This document shows, in pieces, positions 54,521-63,706 of a stretch of 64,000 nucleotides of DNA. A program made the translations under genes and the position numbers. Every line of letters starts with the position of its first letter. The stretch's first letter is position 1. This DNA is from Stenomitos frigidus ULC18 (lineage in GTDB: Bacteria > Cyanobacteriota > Cyanobacteriia > Leptolyngbyales > Leptolyngbyaceae). The notes under the pieces were generated by a model that saw only the letters and a program-made list of their open reading frames with translations, was not told the DNA's origin and searched no databases. The stretch lies in contig NZ_PVWK01000083.1 in assembly GCF_003003795.1 (NCBI RefSeq), positions 165,156 through 229,155 of the forward strand, in the 5' to 3' direction.

Positions 54521-56182
54521 TTATGCCTGATTTAGCAACACCGAAATTGTGTTGGAACCATTATTCGCTACTACCAAATCGAGTTGCGTATCCCCATTGA
54601 AATCACCCACACTGAGACCCAATGGATCTTTCCCTACTGTGTAATTCAGCGCCGTTTGGAAAGTGCCATTGCCCTTCCCCAGCAACACTGAAACGGTGCC
54701 AGAGGACGCATTCGTTACTGCCAGGTCGAGTTTGCCATCGCCATTCAAATCGCCTGCAGTGATATCAAGGGGAAGGCTTCCCACGGCATAGCTGGCGGCT
54801 GTTTGAAACGTACCATTGCCGTTCCCCAGCAACACTGAAACCTGGTCACGAGCATAGCCACCATTCGTTACGGCTAAATCTGTTTTAGCATCGCCATTGA
54901 AATCACCTGTAATGACACCGCGAGGATTGTTTCCCACAAAGTAGTCCACTGCTGTTGGGAAGGTGCCATTCCCATTCCCCAACAACACCGAAACTGTGTC
55001 GGTGCTACGATTGGTCACGGCTACGTCGAGTTTGCCATCGCCATTGAAATCACTGGCATTAAGACCATAAGGAAAGTTTCCTGCCGCGTAATTAACGGCT
55101 GGAGCGAAGAGGGAAAAACTGCCGCTGCCGACAATCTGCCAGTTCAAATCCCCTACTGGGGTAGTATACACGCCGCTGGACAGGGAGGTGCCGTTCATCA
55201 ACCAGATGACATTTTCCCCTGTTGCTCCATTGCGCCACACTAAGTCAGAGTTGCTGTCATGGTTGAAGTCACCTACGGCTTGAATGTGCCAGTTTGGGTT
55301 TTGCACTGCGTTGGTGTAGACGCCGCTGGCCAGGGACGTGCCGCTCATCAGCCAGATGGCATTTTCCCCTGTTGCCCCATTGCGCCACACCAGATCACAG
55401 CCGAAACCGTAATTAAAGTTACCTGTACTCACAATCTGCCAGTTTTGATCCGCCACTGGGGTCGTATACACACCAGTGGCTAGAGTCGTGCCGTTCATCA
55501 GCCAGATGCCATTCTGACCCGTGGCTTGGTTACGCCATACCAGGTCAGAGTTGCCGTCCTTGTTGAAGTCACCCGTACTCACAATCTGCCAGTTTTGATC
55601 CGCCACTGGGGTCGTATACACACCAGTGGCTAGAGTCGTGCCGTTCATCAGCCAGATGCCATTCTGACCCGTGGCTTGGTTACGCCATACCAGGTCAGAG
55701 TTGCCGTCCTTGTTGAAGTCACCCGTACTCACAATCTGCCAGTTTTGATCCGCCACTGGGGTCGTATACACACCAGTGGCTAGAGTCGTGCCGTTCATCA
55801 GCCAGATGCCATTCTGACCGGTTGCCTTGTTACGCCACACCAGGTCAGAGTTGCCATCGTTATTAAAGTCGCCTGTACCCACGATCTGCCAGTTCAGATC
55901 CGCCACTGGGGTCGTGTATATGCTGCTGGCTAGAGTGGTATCATGCATCAGCCAGATGCCATTCTGACCGGTTGCCTTGTTACGCCATACCAGGTCAGAG
56001 TTGAAGTCGCCGTTGAAATCACCGGTTCCAACCAGTGACCAATTGGCATCAGGTACGGGTGTTGTATATCGCCCCACGTCTAGGGTGGTGCCATGCATCA
56101 GCCAGATGGCATTCTGTCCACTCAGTGGATTCCGGAAAACTAAGTCTTGTTGTAAATTAAGACTGACATTGTTCGACGGCAT
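54521..56182 (-). CDS. tandem-repeat and FG-GAP (VCBS) repeat protein
   Basis: 553 residues from ATG 56182. Seven 50-residue units come first, each like DLVWRNKATGQNGIWLMNGT followed by TLATGVYTTPVADQNWQIVS and TGDFNKDGNS. Then four FG-GAP repeats with calcium-binding loops (DFNGDGKLDVAVTN, DFNGDAKTDLAVTN, DLNGDGKLDLAVTN, DFNGDTQLDLVVAN) and LLGNGNGTF. Both repeat types share the DFNxDGxSDLVW pattern, so the protein is probably one or two beta-propellers. No signal peptide is seen from this start. The frame runs to 56350 but that part is the 112-bp repeat, copy B. Possibly extracellular adhesion or matrix protein. Confidence 0.85.
   Translation of the reverse strand: MPSNNVSLNLQQDLVFRNPLSGQNAIWLMHGTTLDVGRYTTPVPDANWSLVGTGDFNGDFNSDLVWRNKATGQNGIWLMHDTTLASSIYTTPVADLNWQIVGTGDFNNDGNSDLVWRNKATGQNGIWLMNGTTLATGVYTTPVADQNWQIVSTGDFNKDGNSDLVWRNQATGQNGIWLMNGTTLATGVYTTPVADQNWQIVSTGDFNKDGNSDLVWRNQATGQNGIWLMNGTTLATGVYTTPVADQNWQIVSTGNFNYGFGCDLVWRNGATGENAIWLMSGTSLASGVYTNAVQNPNWHIQAVGDFNHDSNSDLVWRNGATGENVIWLMNGTSLSSGVYTTPVGDLNWQIVGSGSFSLFAPAVNYAAGNFPYGLNASDFNGDGKLDVAVTNRSTDTVSVLLGNGNGTFPTAVDYFVGNNPRGVITGDFNGDAKTDLAVTNGGYARDQVSVLLGNGNGTFQTAASYAVGSLPLDITAGDLNGDGKLDLAVTNASSGTVSVLLGKGNGTFQTALNYTVGKDPLGLSVGDFNGDTQLDLVVANNGSNTISVLLNQA
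55425..55819 (-). repeat. exact 150-bp tandem repeat inside the FG-GAP gene
   Basis: A 150-bp unit (50 codons) is repeated exactly about 2.6 times here; flanking units have diverged. Exact identity at synonymous sites shows recent duplication or gene conversion. Confidence 0.92.
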
Positions 56183-56228
56183 AGAGCTTACGGTTCCTAA
56201 GACGTATCCGTAAGCTCTATGCTCTGTC

Positions 56229-56341
56229 AAGGCAAAAAAATAAGCAACAAATATAAAGTTGTTGTGAGAGTCTAAGTAATTGACCCACAGAACCTTACAA
56301 CAAAAGGAGTACTCGTTAAACGCTCCTCCCACTACTTTGCT
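56229..56341. repeat. 112-bp structured repeat, copy B
   Basis: The partner of 2899-3010. Stem AGCAAC/GTTGTT at 56243-56262 (with one G-U if read plus) and stem ACCTT/AAGG around ACAACAA (~56292-56306). The minus-strand side again ends in TATTTTTTT. It ends 47 bp before the ATG of the minus-strand FG-GAP gene. The remaining 56342-56563 shows no gene. Confidence 0.8.
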
Positions 56342-56563
56342 TCTCAACACGCAAGCAGCCTATCCAAATTCACCCAACCTTTATCAGTTACCTCAACTAC
56401 AACACAACTTTAGCGTTAGCGATTTGCTCACCTGTTTACTTGTTCAAGTAAGCATGAAGCTCATCGCTGAGAGTATCCATTTCATCGACAACACCCTGAA
56501 GCTTTACCACTGGGCGCTGTTGCGATCGACGTTAGCGAGGCGACGTCATTGGCCAAAGTCGAG

Positions 56564-57409
56564 CTAATAATGAAAGGGCACCGTCATTAGAGGCAAACAC
56601 ACCAGCAGCATCCAAGCCCAAACCCAGGGATTGGAGGGCTGCAACGATTCCTGCGATGACAGCAACGCATCAATGCGTTCCTCCAACCGATTGCGCGGTG
56701 TGGCGCTACTAAACGCGGCGCAAATCGTCTCAGCATAGAGTTCTGGCGCTTTCACCATCTGCACCAGCGCTTCGGCGAGTAGCAATGTATCAACGGTTTG
56801 AGCGGCCCAACGATCGGCCCGACGTTCCCGTAGCAGCAGCAGTTCTTGCCATAGCGCTTCCGTTTGTGGCAACCAGGCACTGAGACGCCGCAACCAGCCC
56901 AGCCAGAAGAACCAGAAGGTGTCGCGGTAGTAGGCGTGGGCTTGCTCATGAGTGAGCACAGCGTCTAAGTGGTCAGCGCTGAACGTATCAATCAAGCCCT
57001 GACTAAGCACCAGTTCCGATTGCCAAAAACCAACCTGCGCAATGAACGGAATCGGTGTTGCCAACAGACGGCTAGGCTGTCCTTTCAAGACTATCTGCGG
57101 ATAGGTGCGCACCTGATGGAGCGATCGCCGCCCTTCCATCATCAGCTTGAACAGCATCACTCCTGCGGAGGCGAGAAAGCCTACCGCTAGGAAGTAACTA
57201 AACCAACCTTCCCACCAGCGCACCATTTGCCCCTGTGGCCCCATGCAAACCAACGCCACAGCAGTCATGAGCAAAAGTAGTGGCGGGAAAAGAAAGAGTC
57301 CCAGCGATCGTCTCCAGCGTTCCTGACGCGTGCCCTCTGTGCGCATTGCCAGCAACCGCAGACCCCAGGCGCAAGACAGCCCGAAAAACAGCAGTGTCAA
57401 GTGCATCAC
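56564..57409 (-). CDS. M56-family (BlaR1/MecR1-like) membrane metallopeptidase
   Basis: 281 residues. Zinc site VLTHEQAHAYYRDTFWFFWL (HExxH, residues ~153-157) with a downstream RERRAD (third ligand Glu). Four hydrophobic segments: ~2-20, ~36-55, ~64-87 and ~260-277. The shape is that of the BlaR1 membrane protease without the penicillin sensor domain. Its ATG overlaps the BlaI-type regulator stop (ATGA at 57406-57409), so they form one operon in which the protease probably inactivates the repressor. The signal is unknown. Confidence 0.92.
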   Translation of the reverse strand: MMHLTLLFFGLSCAWGLRLLAMRTEGTRQERWRRSLGLFLFPPLLLLMTAVALVCMGPQGQMVRWWEGWFSYFLAVGFLASAGVMLFKLMMEGRRSLHQVRTYPQIVLKGQPSRLLATPIPFIAQVGFWQSELVLSQGLIDTFSADHLDAVLTHEQAHAYYRDTFWFFWLGWLRRLSAWLPQTEALWQELLLLRERRADRWAAQTVDTLLLAEALVQMVKAPELYAETICAAFSSATPRNRLEERIDALLSSQESLQPSNPWVWAWMLLVCLPLMTVPFHY

Positions 57410-57828
57410 TGATCCTCCCTTGCTTTACGAATAGCGCGGAGTCTCTGGGCGATCGCTTCAAGTTGATCCACGCTCGTTTGATCCAGACTGTCGGCAAAGG
57501 CTGCTACCACATCAGGATTGCCCACGGCCAAAAATTGATTGAGTTGCTCATAGGCTCGCAGTGACAGCGCTTGCTCCTTTGAGACAATTGCCTGCCAGGT
57601 ATAAATGCGATTCTGGCGATCGCAGCAAAGCCATCCTTTTTGAGTTAAACGCTGCAGGATCGTGGTAACTGAGGTATATGCCAGTTCACGCTCTGGGTCA
57701 GACAGAATCCGATCGTGGACATCTTTGACCGCCACCGTGCCGAGTTCCCAGACAATGTGCAGAATCTCAGTCTCTAGTGGGCCGAGAGAAAGCTGTTTCG
57801 GACGATGGTTAGGCAGTGTAGCCATCAA
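57406..57828 (-). CDS. BlaI/MecI/CopY-family transcriptional repressor
   Basis: 140 residues. The winged helix is in LGPLETEILHIVWELGTVAV, then YTSVTTILQRLTQKGWLCCD and YTWQAIVSKEQALSLRAYEQ (C-terminal dimer helix). The family represses its own operon and is cut by the partner M56 protease. Starts at 57828 or the ATG at 57825. No TACAnnTGTA operator of the classic type was seen upstream in 57829-57977. Targets beyond the pair are unknown. Confidence 0.93.
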   Translation of the reverse strand: MMATLPNHRPKQLSLGPLETEILHIVWELGTVAVKDVHDRILSDPERELAYTSVTTILQRLTQKGWLCCDRQNRIYTWQAIVSKEQALSLRAYEQLNQFLAVGNPDVVAAFADSLDQTSVDQLEAIAQRLRAIRKAREDQ

Positions 57829-57977
57829 GCGTCAATCAAAACGACTGTCTCAGTTTACCGTGACTCGTCCGGGTTGCAGCCAGTCGACCGTTCGTTGAGA
57901 TAAATTCAGTTTCTGGGCACCATCTGAAAACCACAACGTCTTCTCGTCAATAACCTGGTTGCTGCATTAGCCCTTAC

Positions 57978-58421
57978 CTATTGAGCCTGCTTGAGATAGT
58001 GAACCAGCGCATAGAGCCCAAGGCGATAGCTGTCAGCGCCGAACCCACTGATTTGTCCGATCGCTACGGGTGCAATATAGGAGTGATGGCGAAACGTCTC
58101 GCGGCGGTAAAGGTTGCTAAGGTGCACTTCGACGGTGGGTATGGCGACTCCAGCGATCGCGTCTCGAAGCGCTACGCTAGTGTGCGTATAGGCTCCTGCA
58201 TTAATGACGATGCCCTGATGCTGTCCTAGTGCCGCGTGAATCGTATCGACCAAAACGCCCTCGTGGTTAGACTGAAGCGATGAAAGCGTCACCTGGAGAG
58301 CGTCAGCGGTTTCCTTTAATTGTCGAGTGATCGAATCAAGGGTCGTAGAACCATAAATGCCTGGTTCTCTCAAACCCAACAAGTTCAAGTTTGGTCCGTG
58401 GATCACCAGAATGCTAAGCAA
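57978..58421 (-). CDS. aroQ: type II 3-dehydroquinate dehydratase
   Basis: 147 residues. Third step of the shikimate route. Catalytic Tyr and Asn in [20 protein letters not shown]; then [37 protein letters not shown] (His-containing) and [20 protein letters not shown]. All catalytic residues are present. The start is TTG 58421 just before LSILVIHGP; no ATG is available. It is the only shikimate gene in the window. Confidence 0.96.
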   Translation of the reverse strand: MLSILVIHGPNLNLLGLREPGIYGSTTLDSITRQLKETADALQVTLSSLQSNHEGVLVDTIHAALGQHQGIVINAGAYTHTSVALRDAIAGVAIPTVEVHLSNLYRRETFRHHSYIAPVAIGQISGFGADSYRLGLYALVHYLKQAQ

Positions 58422-58660
58422 ACGACTAAGACCTTATTCCTCTAAAACTAACTAGACCCTCACTTAGGAAAGCTAAAGCCAACAGAGCATGCGAAGAAAT
58501 ACAAAGTTAAAAACGCACGAACTCAGCCAGCCTGTCAAAGAACGATCGCGCTGAGATATGCATCCTAAACAGAATTGCAGATAATTACCTTCAAATAGAC
58601 GTGGCAATTTGTCCAAACCAGTCTCTATTCAAGCTTCCTAACTGATTGCTAAGCAATGGG

Positions 58661-58795
58661 TTAGCGACGCTGAGAGTCTTTCACTGGGATTGGAATCAAC
58701 TCACCTTCGGGCTGGGCCTCTGGACCAAGGATCGCTTCGATCAGCTTGCGAGCCCATTCCTTAACCTTCTCAAGCACCTTTTCAAGGTAATCCAT
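58661..58795 (-). CDS. 44-residue conserved small protein
   Basis: A short frame, ATG 58793-58795 to TAA 58661-58663, with a strong Shine-Dalgarno AAGGAG 10 bases upstream. Sequence: MDYLEKVLEKVKEWARKLIE then AILGPEAQPEGELIPIPVKD and SQRR. The first ~24 residues form an amphipathic helix; the rest is acidic-proline then basic. I recall very similar short proteins in other cyanobacteria, function unknown. Flanking 58422-58660 and 58796-59006 show nothing else. Confidence 0.75.
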   Translation of the reverse strand: MDYLEKVLEKVKEWARKLIEAILGPEAQPEGELIPIPVKDSQRR

Positions 58796-59006
58796 TGAAC
58801 AGATCGCTCCTTCGCTATGGCTGAACTGCTACTCACACCTCTTACCAGTGACAGTAAGACAGGTTTAGCCTGGTCACTTACCTAAGATTGTACCCAATTT
58901 ATCAATTAGTTAACAGTCCGGAAAGAAACTGTGCCATTTGCATAAATTATGAGTGCCTTTTCTAAGTCTTAATCAAACGTTGCAAATAAGCAAGTAGTCG
59001 ATCTAA

Positions 59007-60266
59007 CTATTCCAATTTTATTAACAATTGTCGTCTCAGATGATCCAGAGCGGTCGCTGCGCTCAGATTGCGAATCCAGGTGCGTCCACGCAGCGCCCCA
59101 AACTGATGCTCAAAGCTCTGTACACCGTTGGGGCCAGCCAAACCAACATAAACCAGGCCAACAGGTTTGTCAGCTGTACCGCCATCTGGGCCAGCAATGC
59201 CCGTGATACTTAAACCCCATGTCGTGCCAAGGCGCGATCGTACACCCTCTGCCATTTGTTTCGCGATGGTGTGGCTAACGGCACCCTGTTCCGCCAAGTC
59301 GTGTTCGTCGACATTCAACAGCCGCACTTTGATGGCGTTGTCGTAGGAAATAACGCCGCCCCAAAAATAGCTAGAGCTACCGGGCACTGCTGTAAGGCTT
59401 GCACCCAAACCACCGCCCGTACAGGATTCGGCAACAGCAAGCGTCGCTTGAGCTGTTTTAAGCAGCGCACCAACCACTGACGCGAGGGAATCATCGTTGG
59501 CACCATAGCAATCCAGCCCACCGATTTGGCGGAGCTGTTGTTCGATCGGTGCAATCAACTGCTGTGCTGCTGCTGTTGAATCAGCGCGTGCAGAAACTCG
59601 TAGCTTCACTTCACCATGATTAACATAGGGAGCAACGGTTGGATTCTGAAGGTCGAAGAACGAGTTAACCTTTTCTGCCAACGCCGATTCGGAAATGCCC
59701 CAGAACCTGAGTGTGCGGCTATAAATCGTCGTGTTTCCCCAACCCTGACTCCGCAGATACGGTACAGCAACCTCTCGCCACATCCGCTGCATTTCTGCGG
59801 GCACACCAGGAAAGGTCAGAATAGTGAGTCCGGGTAACGGTTGCCAAATAATACCAGGGGCACTACCTGAGTCGTTTGTCAGTATCTCTGCGCCCTCAGG
59901 CAGTGAGGCCTGCTTGTGGTTGTTGGCAGTGAGGATGTGTCCACGTTGGGCAAATTTACGAGCGATGTCTTCAAGGATTTCGGGATGCTCAACGAGGGGG
60001 ACACCAAAACAGTCTGCCAGGGTTTCGTGCGTCAGGTCATCCGGTGTGGGGCCCAAGCCGCCTGTGAAGATCAGCAGTTGGGAGCGATCGCGCGCAATCC
60101 TAACAACGCCTTTAATTCTCTCAGGATTGTCTCCCACAACGGTCTGATAGTAGTGAGCGATCCCAAGCTTCGCCAACTCTTGCGCTAAAAACTGCGCATT
60201 GCTGTTGAGAATGTCACCCAGAAGGAGCTCGGTGCCCACGCAAATAATTTCAACGCTTTGAGTCAT
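59007..60266 (-). CDS. cinA: CinA family protein (molybdopterin-binding / PncC domains)
   Basis: 419 residues. The N-terminal MoaB-like domain (EIICVGTELLLGDILNSNAQ, FTGGLGPTPDDLTHETLADC) and the C-terminal amidase-like domain (TLAVAESCTGGGLGASLTAV, GLSITGIAGPDGGTADKPVG) make the two-domain CinA, which hydrolyses nicotinamide mononucleotide and ADP-ribose in bacteria tested. Named for competence in Streptococcus, where it binds RecA. ATG 60266. Single gene. Confidence 0.95.
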   Translation of the reverse strand: MTQSVEIICVGTELLLGDILNSNAQFLAQELAKLGIAHYYQTVVGDNPERIKGVVRIARDRSQLLIFTGGLGPTPDDLTHETLADCFGVPLVEHPEILEDIARKFAQRGHILTANNHKQASLPEGAEILTNDSGSAPGIIWQPLPGLTILTFPGVPAEMQRMWREVAVPYLRSQGWGNTTIYSRTLRFWGISESALAEKVNSFFDLQNPTVAPYVNHGEVKLRVSARADSTAAAQQLIAPIEQQLRQIGGLDCYGANDDSLASVVGALLKTAQATLAVAESCTGGGLGASLTAVPGSSSYFWGGVISYDNAIKVRLLNVDEHDLAEQGAVSHTIAKQMAEGVRSRLGTTWGLSITGIAGPDGGTADKPVGLVYVGLAGPNGVQSFEHQFGALRGRTWIRNLSAATALDHLRRQLLIKLE

Positions 60267-60502
60267 GAAAAATACGGCTGAGGTTTTTAGTCGCTAGCAG
60301 TCCAACGAGGATGTCGGCACTTGTGCTGCATGATTGCATCTTACCAACCCAGTCAGTTACCAATAAGTCTCAACTCAGTCAGTCGCCTACCCGCACGCTA
60401 AACCCAAGCAAGCGGACCTGAGTGTTGACGGTTTCACCTCTGGTGAAGCCCGATCGTCCTTTTGGTACCAATACTATGATTCATCCAGTGTTCGATCAAA
60501 CA

Positions 60503-60615
60503 AACTAGTGCAGAGCCACAGTTTAATTTTAGGGTGACTTACTTTGAGAAAGCTTGCTAGGTAGGGATTTCAGAGATTGCCAACCCTAATTCTTAGTCTT
60601 GACGCTGCACTAGTT
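60503..60615. mobile_element. 113-bp MITE-like element with 11-bp terminal inverted repeats
   Basis: Ends AACTAGTGCAG (60503-60513) and its exact complement (60605-60615). A second inner inverted repeat is TTAGGGT (60529-60535) / ACCCTAA (60583-60589), so the two ends can pair over ~35 bases imperfectly. No gene inside, no target duplication clear. Lies between cinA and uvrA; the rest of 60267-60646 shows nothing. Confidence 0.65.
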
Positions 60616-60646
60616 GTACTGATAGCAAAGCTTTAGAGAGCTCGCC

Positions 60647-63600
60647 TCATGCGGTGACTGGTACAGGAGGGTATTGTTCCAACACCTGCTTGAGATACTT
60701 TCCTGTATAGGAGTGCGTGCTTTCGGCAACCTCTTCGGGCGTACCAACCGCAATGATTTCGCCACCCCGATCGCCCCCTTCGGGTCCCAGGTCAATCACC
60801 CAGTCAGAGCAGCGGATTACGTCCAGGTTATGTTCAATGACCAAAACGGTGTTGCCCTTGTCCACAAGCCGTTGCAGCACATCCAACAGCTTGTGGACAT
60901 CGTAGAAAGAGAGTCCCGTTGTAGGCTCATCAATGAGGTACAGGGTTTTACCAGTGGCACGGCGGGAGAGTTCCGTTGCCAGCTTGACCCGTTGTGCTTC
61001 CCCACCAGAGAGCGTCGGTGCCGTTTGTCCCAGCCGTACGTAGCCCAAACCTACATCCACCAGCGTTTGCAGTTTCGCCGCTGCTTGAGGAATATTTTTG
61101 CAAAACTCCAGCGCTTCATCGACCGTCATGGCCAACACATCAGCGATCGACTTGCCCTTGAACTTCACCTGTAGCGTTTCACGGTTATAGCGAGCACCTT
61201 TGCACACTTCGCACTGGACATAGACATCCGGCAGAAAGTTCATTTCAATCACGTTCACGCCCTGACCGCCACACGCCTCGCAGCGTCCGCCTTTGACGTT
61301 GAAGGAGAACTGACCGGGCTTGTAGCCTCTGGCTTTGGCTTCGATCGTCTCCGCAAAGACATCCCGAACGATGTCGAAGGTGCCCGTATAGGTGGCAGGA
61401 TTCGAACGAGGAGTGCGCCCGATCGGGGATTGGTCAATGACGATCGCCTTGTCTAACGCGCTTAACCCACCGATCGGCTCCATTTCCTTTGGCTGTGGCG
61501 TTTTGCTGCCAAAGTGGTTTTGTAACGATGGATAGAGCAACTCGTTAATGAGAGTAGATTTGCCAGAACCAGACACACCTGTCACAGAGACCAGTTTGCC
61601 AAGGGGAATATCGACATCAATCTGCTTCAGATTATTGCGATACGCATTACGGATTTTCAGCATGCGCCCATTGCCCGATCGGCGTTGAGCAGGCGTTGTA
61701 ATGACCTGTCGCCCCGATAGATACGCTCCGGTTAGAGAATCGGGAGCATCCAGCATGGCTTGCAGACTGCCGTGCGACACAATGCGTCCACCATGCACCC
61801 CAGCACCGGGCCCGATATCCACGACATAATCGGCTGCCCGAATGGTTTCTTCATCGTGCTCTACCACAATCAGCGTGTTGCCGAGGTTGCGGAGCCGATG
61901 GAGGGTCTTGAGCAGGCGGGCATTGTCGCGCTGGTGTAGCCCAATACTCGGCTCATCCAGTACATAGAGCACTCCCGTCAGTCCAGAGCCAATCTGCGTT
62001 GCCAGACGGATGCGCTGTGCCTCACCACCTGACAGCGTCATCGCAGTCCGGTTCAAAGTGAGATAATCTAACCCTACATCTAGGAGAAACTGCAGGCGGG
62101 CTTTGATTTCACGTACGACAAGCTCCGCAATCTGCGCCTGTCGTGGACTTAGCTCAATGCTGTTCACCTGGTTGAGGCAATCCCGAATGGACACCCCTGT
62201 TAAATCAGCAATGCGGAACTGTCCCAACTTGACAGACAGCGCTTCGGGCTTGAGTCGCTTGCCTTTGCAATCTTCGCACGGTTGATCGACGAGATATTGC
62301 TCTAGCTTTTGCTTGTAAACGTCGGAATTAGCTTCTTGATATTGCTTTTCGAGCAGCGGCAGCGCTCCTTCATAGCGCCGTTGGTAGCCTTTGCTTTGAC
62401 GATAGCGAGAATCGACTTCAATCCAAATTGCCTCTTTAGACCCGTGCAGTAAGATATGGCGCTGTTCATCCGTTAGCTGACTCCAGGGTGTTTGAATATC
62501 AAACCCAAACGCGGCTGCGACGCTACAGAGCAGAGACAGGTAGTACGTGTTGTCTTTATCAGACCAGGGTGCGATCGCGGCATAGACGGGCAAATCTGGA
62601 TTCGGCACCACCAGCTCTGCCGAAAACTTGCGGTGGCTGCCTAACCCATGACAGGCAGGGCAGGCACCATAGGGCGAATTAAAGGAAAACAAGCGAGGCG
62701 ACAGTTCTTCCATGACTGCACCGTGTTCGGGACAGGCAAAGTTTTCGGAGAAGACTAGAGGTGAGGGGTGAGGGGTGAGGGGTGAGGAGTCGGAAGCACC
62801 ATAATCGCCACCTTTTTCGGCAGCACGGAGAGACTGTCCTGTAGGAAGTTCGACAACATTCCCTCCTGACTCCTGGCTCCTGACTCTCGACTCCTCCTGA
62901 AGAATGTCAATCACCGCAATACCGCCAGAATGCTTCAGACAGGTACCAAGGGAGTCAGTTAGGCGTTCTTCAAGCCCAGCTTTTTTGACCAACCGATCGA
63001 CCACAATCTCGATCGTGTGCGACTGGTTTTTGTCCAATTCGATCGCGTCGCTGAGTTCTCGTACTTCACCGTTGATGCGCACGCGCACAAAGCCATCGGC
63101 GGCCAGGCTAGATAGCTGCTTCTTGTGCGTCCCTTTTTTGCCACGCACGACAGGTGCGAGCACTTGAAAGCGAGTGCGATCGGGGAGTTCCATCACTCGA
63201 TCGACCATCTGGTCAATACTCTGGGGCGAAATGGCGCGATCGCAATGAGGGCAATGGGGAATCCCTGCACGCCCATACAGTAGCCGCAAGTAATCGTAAA
63301 TCTCCGTGACGGTGCCGACGGTCGATCGGGGATTGTGGGAGGTCGATTTCTGGTCGATGGAGATGGCTGGACTCAAGCCTTCGATCGCGTCCACATCCGG
63401 CTTGTCCACCTGTCCCAAAAACTGACGGGCGTAGGCGCTCAGCGATTCTACATAGCGACGCTGCCCTTCCGCAAAGATCGTATCAAACGCCAGCGACGAC
63501 TTACCCGAACCCGAAACGCCCGTGAAAACAATCAGGCGATCGCGGGGCAATTCCAGATCAATGTCTTTCAGGTTGTGCTGACGCGCTCCCCGGATGCGAA

Positions 63601-63706
63601 TCGTATTTTGAGCGATGGCATGACTGGCAGGATGACTGTCATGCGACTCAGCTACCGCTTTCTTAGAACCGTTAGCTTTTTTGGAACCGTTGACGCGATC
63701 AGGCAT
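60647..63706 (-). CDS. uvrA: excinuclease ABC subunit A UvrA, with repeat insert
   Basis: 1019 residues. Damage-recognition ATPase of nucleotide excision repair. ATP site 1: FTGVSGSGKSSLAFDTIFAE; signature 1 MTLSGGEAQRIRLATQIGSG; ATP site 2: VTGVSGSGKSTLINELLYPS; signature 2 PTLSGGEAQRVKLATELSRR. Zinc knuckles CPACHGLGSH (first) and CEACGGQGV...CEVCKG (second). Residues ~270-315 (EESRVRSQESGGNVVELPTG and on to SPLTPHPSPL) are encoded by heptamers at 62761-62900 and are an extra loop before the FACPEHG segment. An N-terminal 30-residue Ser/Lys tail is also non-conserved. ATG 63706. Confidence 0.97.
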   Translation of the reverse strand: MPDRVNGSKKANGSKKAVAESHDSHPASHAIAQNTIRIRGARQHNLKDIDLELPRDRLIVFTGVSGSGKSSLAFDTIFAEGQRRYVESLSAYARQFLGQVDKPDVDAIEGLSPAISIDQKSTSHNPRSTVGTVTEIYDYLRLLYGRAGIPHCPHCDRAISPQSIDQMVDRVMELPDRTRFQVLAPVVRGKKGTHKKQLSSLAADGFVRVRINGEVRELSDAIELDKNQSHTIEIVVDRLVKKAGLEERLTDSLGTCLKHSGGIAVIDILQEESRVRSQESGGNVVELPTGQSLRAAEKGGDYGASDSSPLTPHPSPLVFSENFACPEHGAVMEELSPRLFSFNSPYGACPACHGLGSHRKFSAELVVPNPDLPVYAAIAPWSDKDNTYYLSLLCSVAAAFGFDIQTPWSQLTDEQRHILLHGSKEAIWIEVDSRYRQSKGYQRRYEGALPLLEKQYQEANSDVYKQKLEQYLVDQPCEDCKGKRLKPEALSVKLGQFRIADLTGVSIRDCLNQVNSIELSPRQAQIAELVVREIKARLQFLLDVGLDYLTLNRTAMTLSGGEAQRIRLATQIGSGLTGVLYVLDEPSIGLHQRDNARLLKTLHRLRNLGNTLIVVEHDEETIRAADYVVDIGPGAGVHGGRIVSHGSLQAMLDAPDSLTGAYLSGRQVITTPAQRRSGNGRMLKIRNAYRNNLKQIDVDIPLGKLVSVTGVSGSGKSTLINELLYPSLQNHFGSKTPQPKEMEPIGGLSALDKAIVIDQSPIGRTPRSNPATYTGTFDIVRDVFAETIEAKARGYKPGQFSFNVKGGRCEACGGQGVNVIEMNFLPDVYVQCEVCKGARYNRETLQVKFKGKSIADVLAMTVDEALEFCKNIPQAAAKLQTLVDVGLGYVRLGQTAPTLSGGEAQRVKLATELSRRATGKTLYLIDEPTTGLSFYDVHKLLDVLQRLVDKGNTVLVIEHNLDVIRCSDWVIDLGPEGGDRGGEIIAVGTPEEVAESTHSYTGKYLKQVLEQYPPVPVTA
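62761..62900 (-). repeat. heptamer arrays inside the uvrA reading frame
   Basis: GTGAGGG x3-4 and a degenerate GTGAGGA/GTCGGAA (62761-62795), and CTCCTGA/CTCCTGG units (62864-62900), with a unique ~65-bp stretch between. The frame stays open across all of it. Confidence 0.9.

Noticed and set aside
56183..56350. N-terminal extension of the FG-GAP protein
   Set aside because: It is translation of the repeat element, not conserved protein. ATG 56182 was chosen.
57829..57977. Classic BlaI operator
   Set aside because: No TACAnnTGTA dyad was found in this gap.
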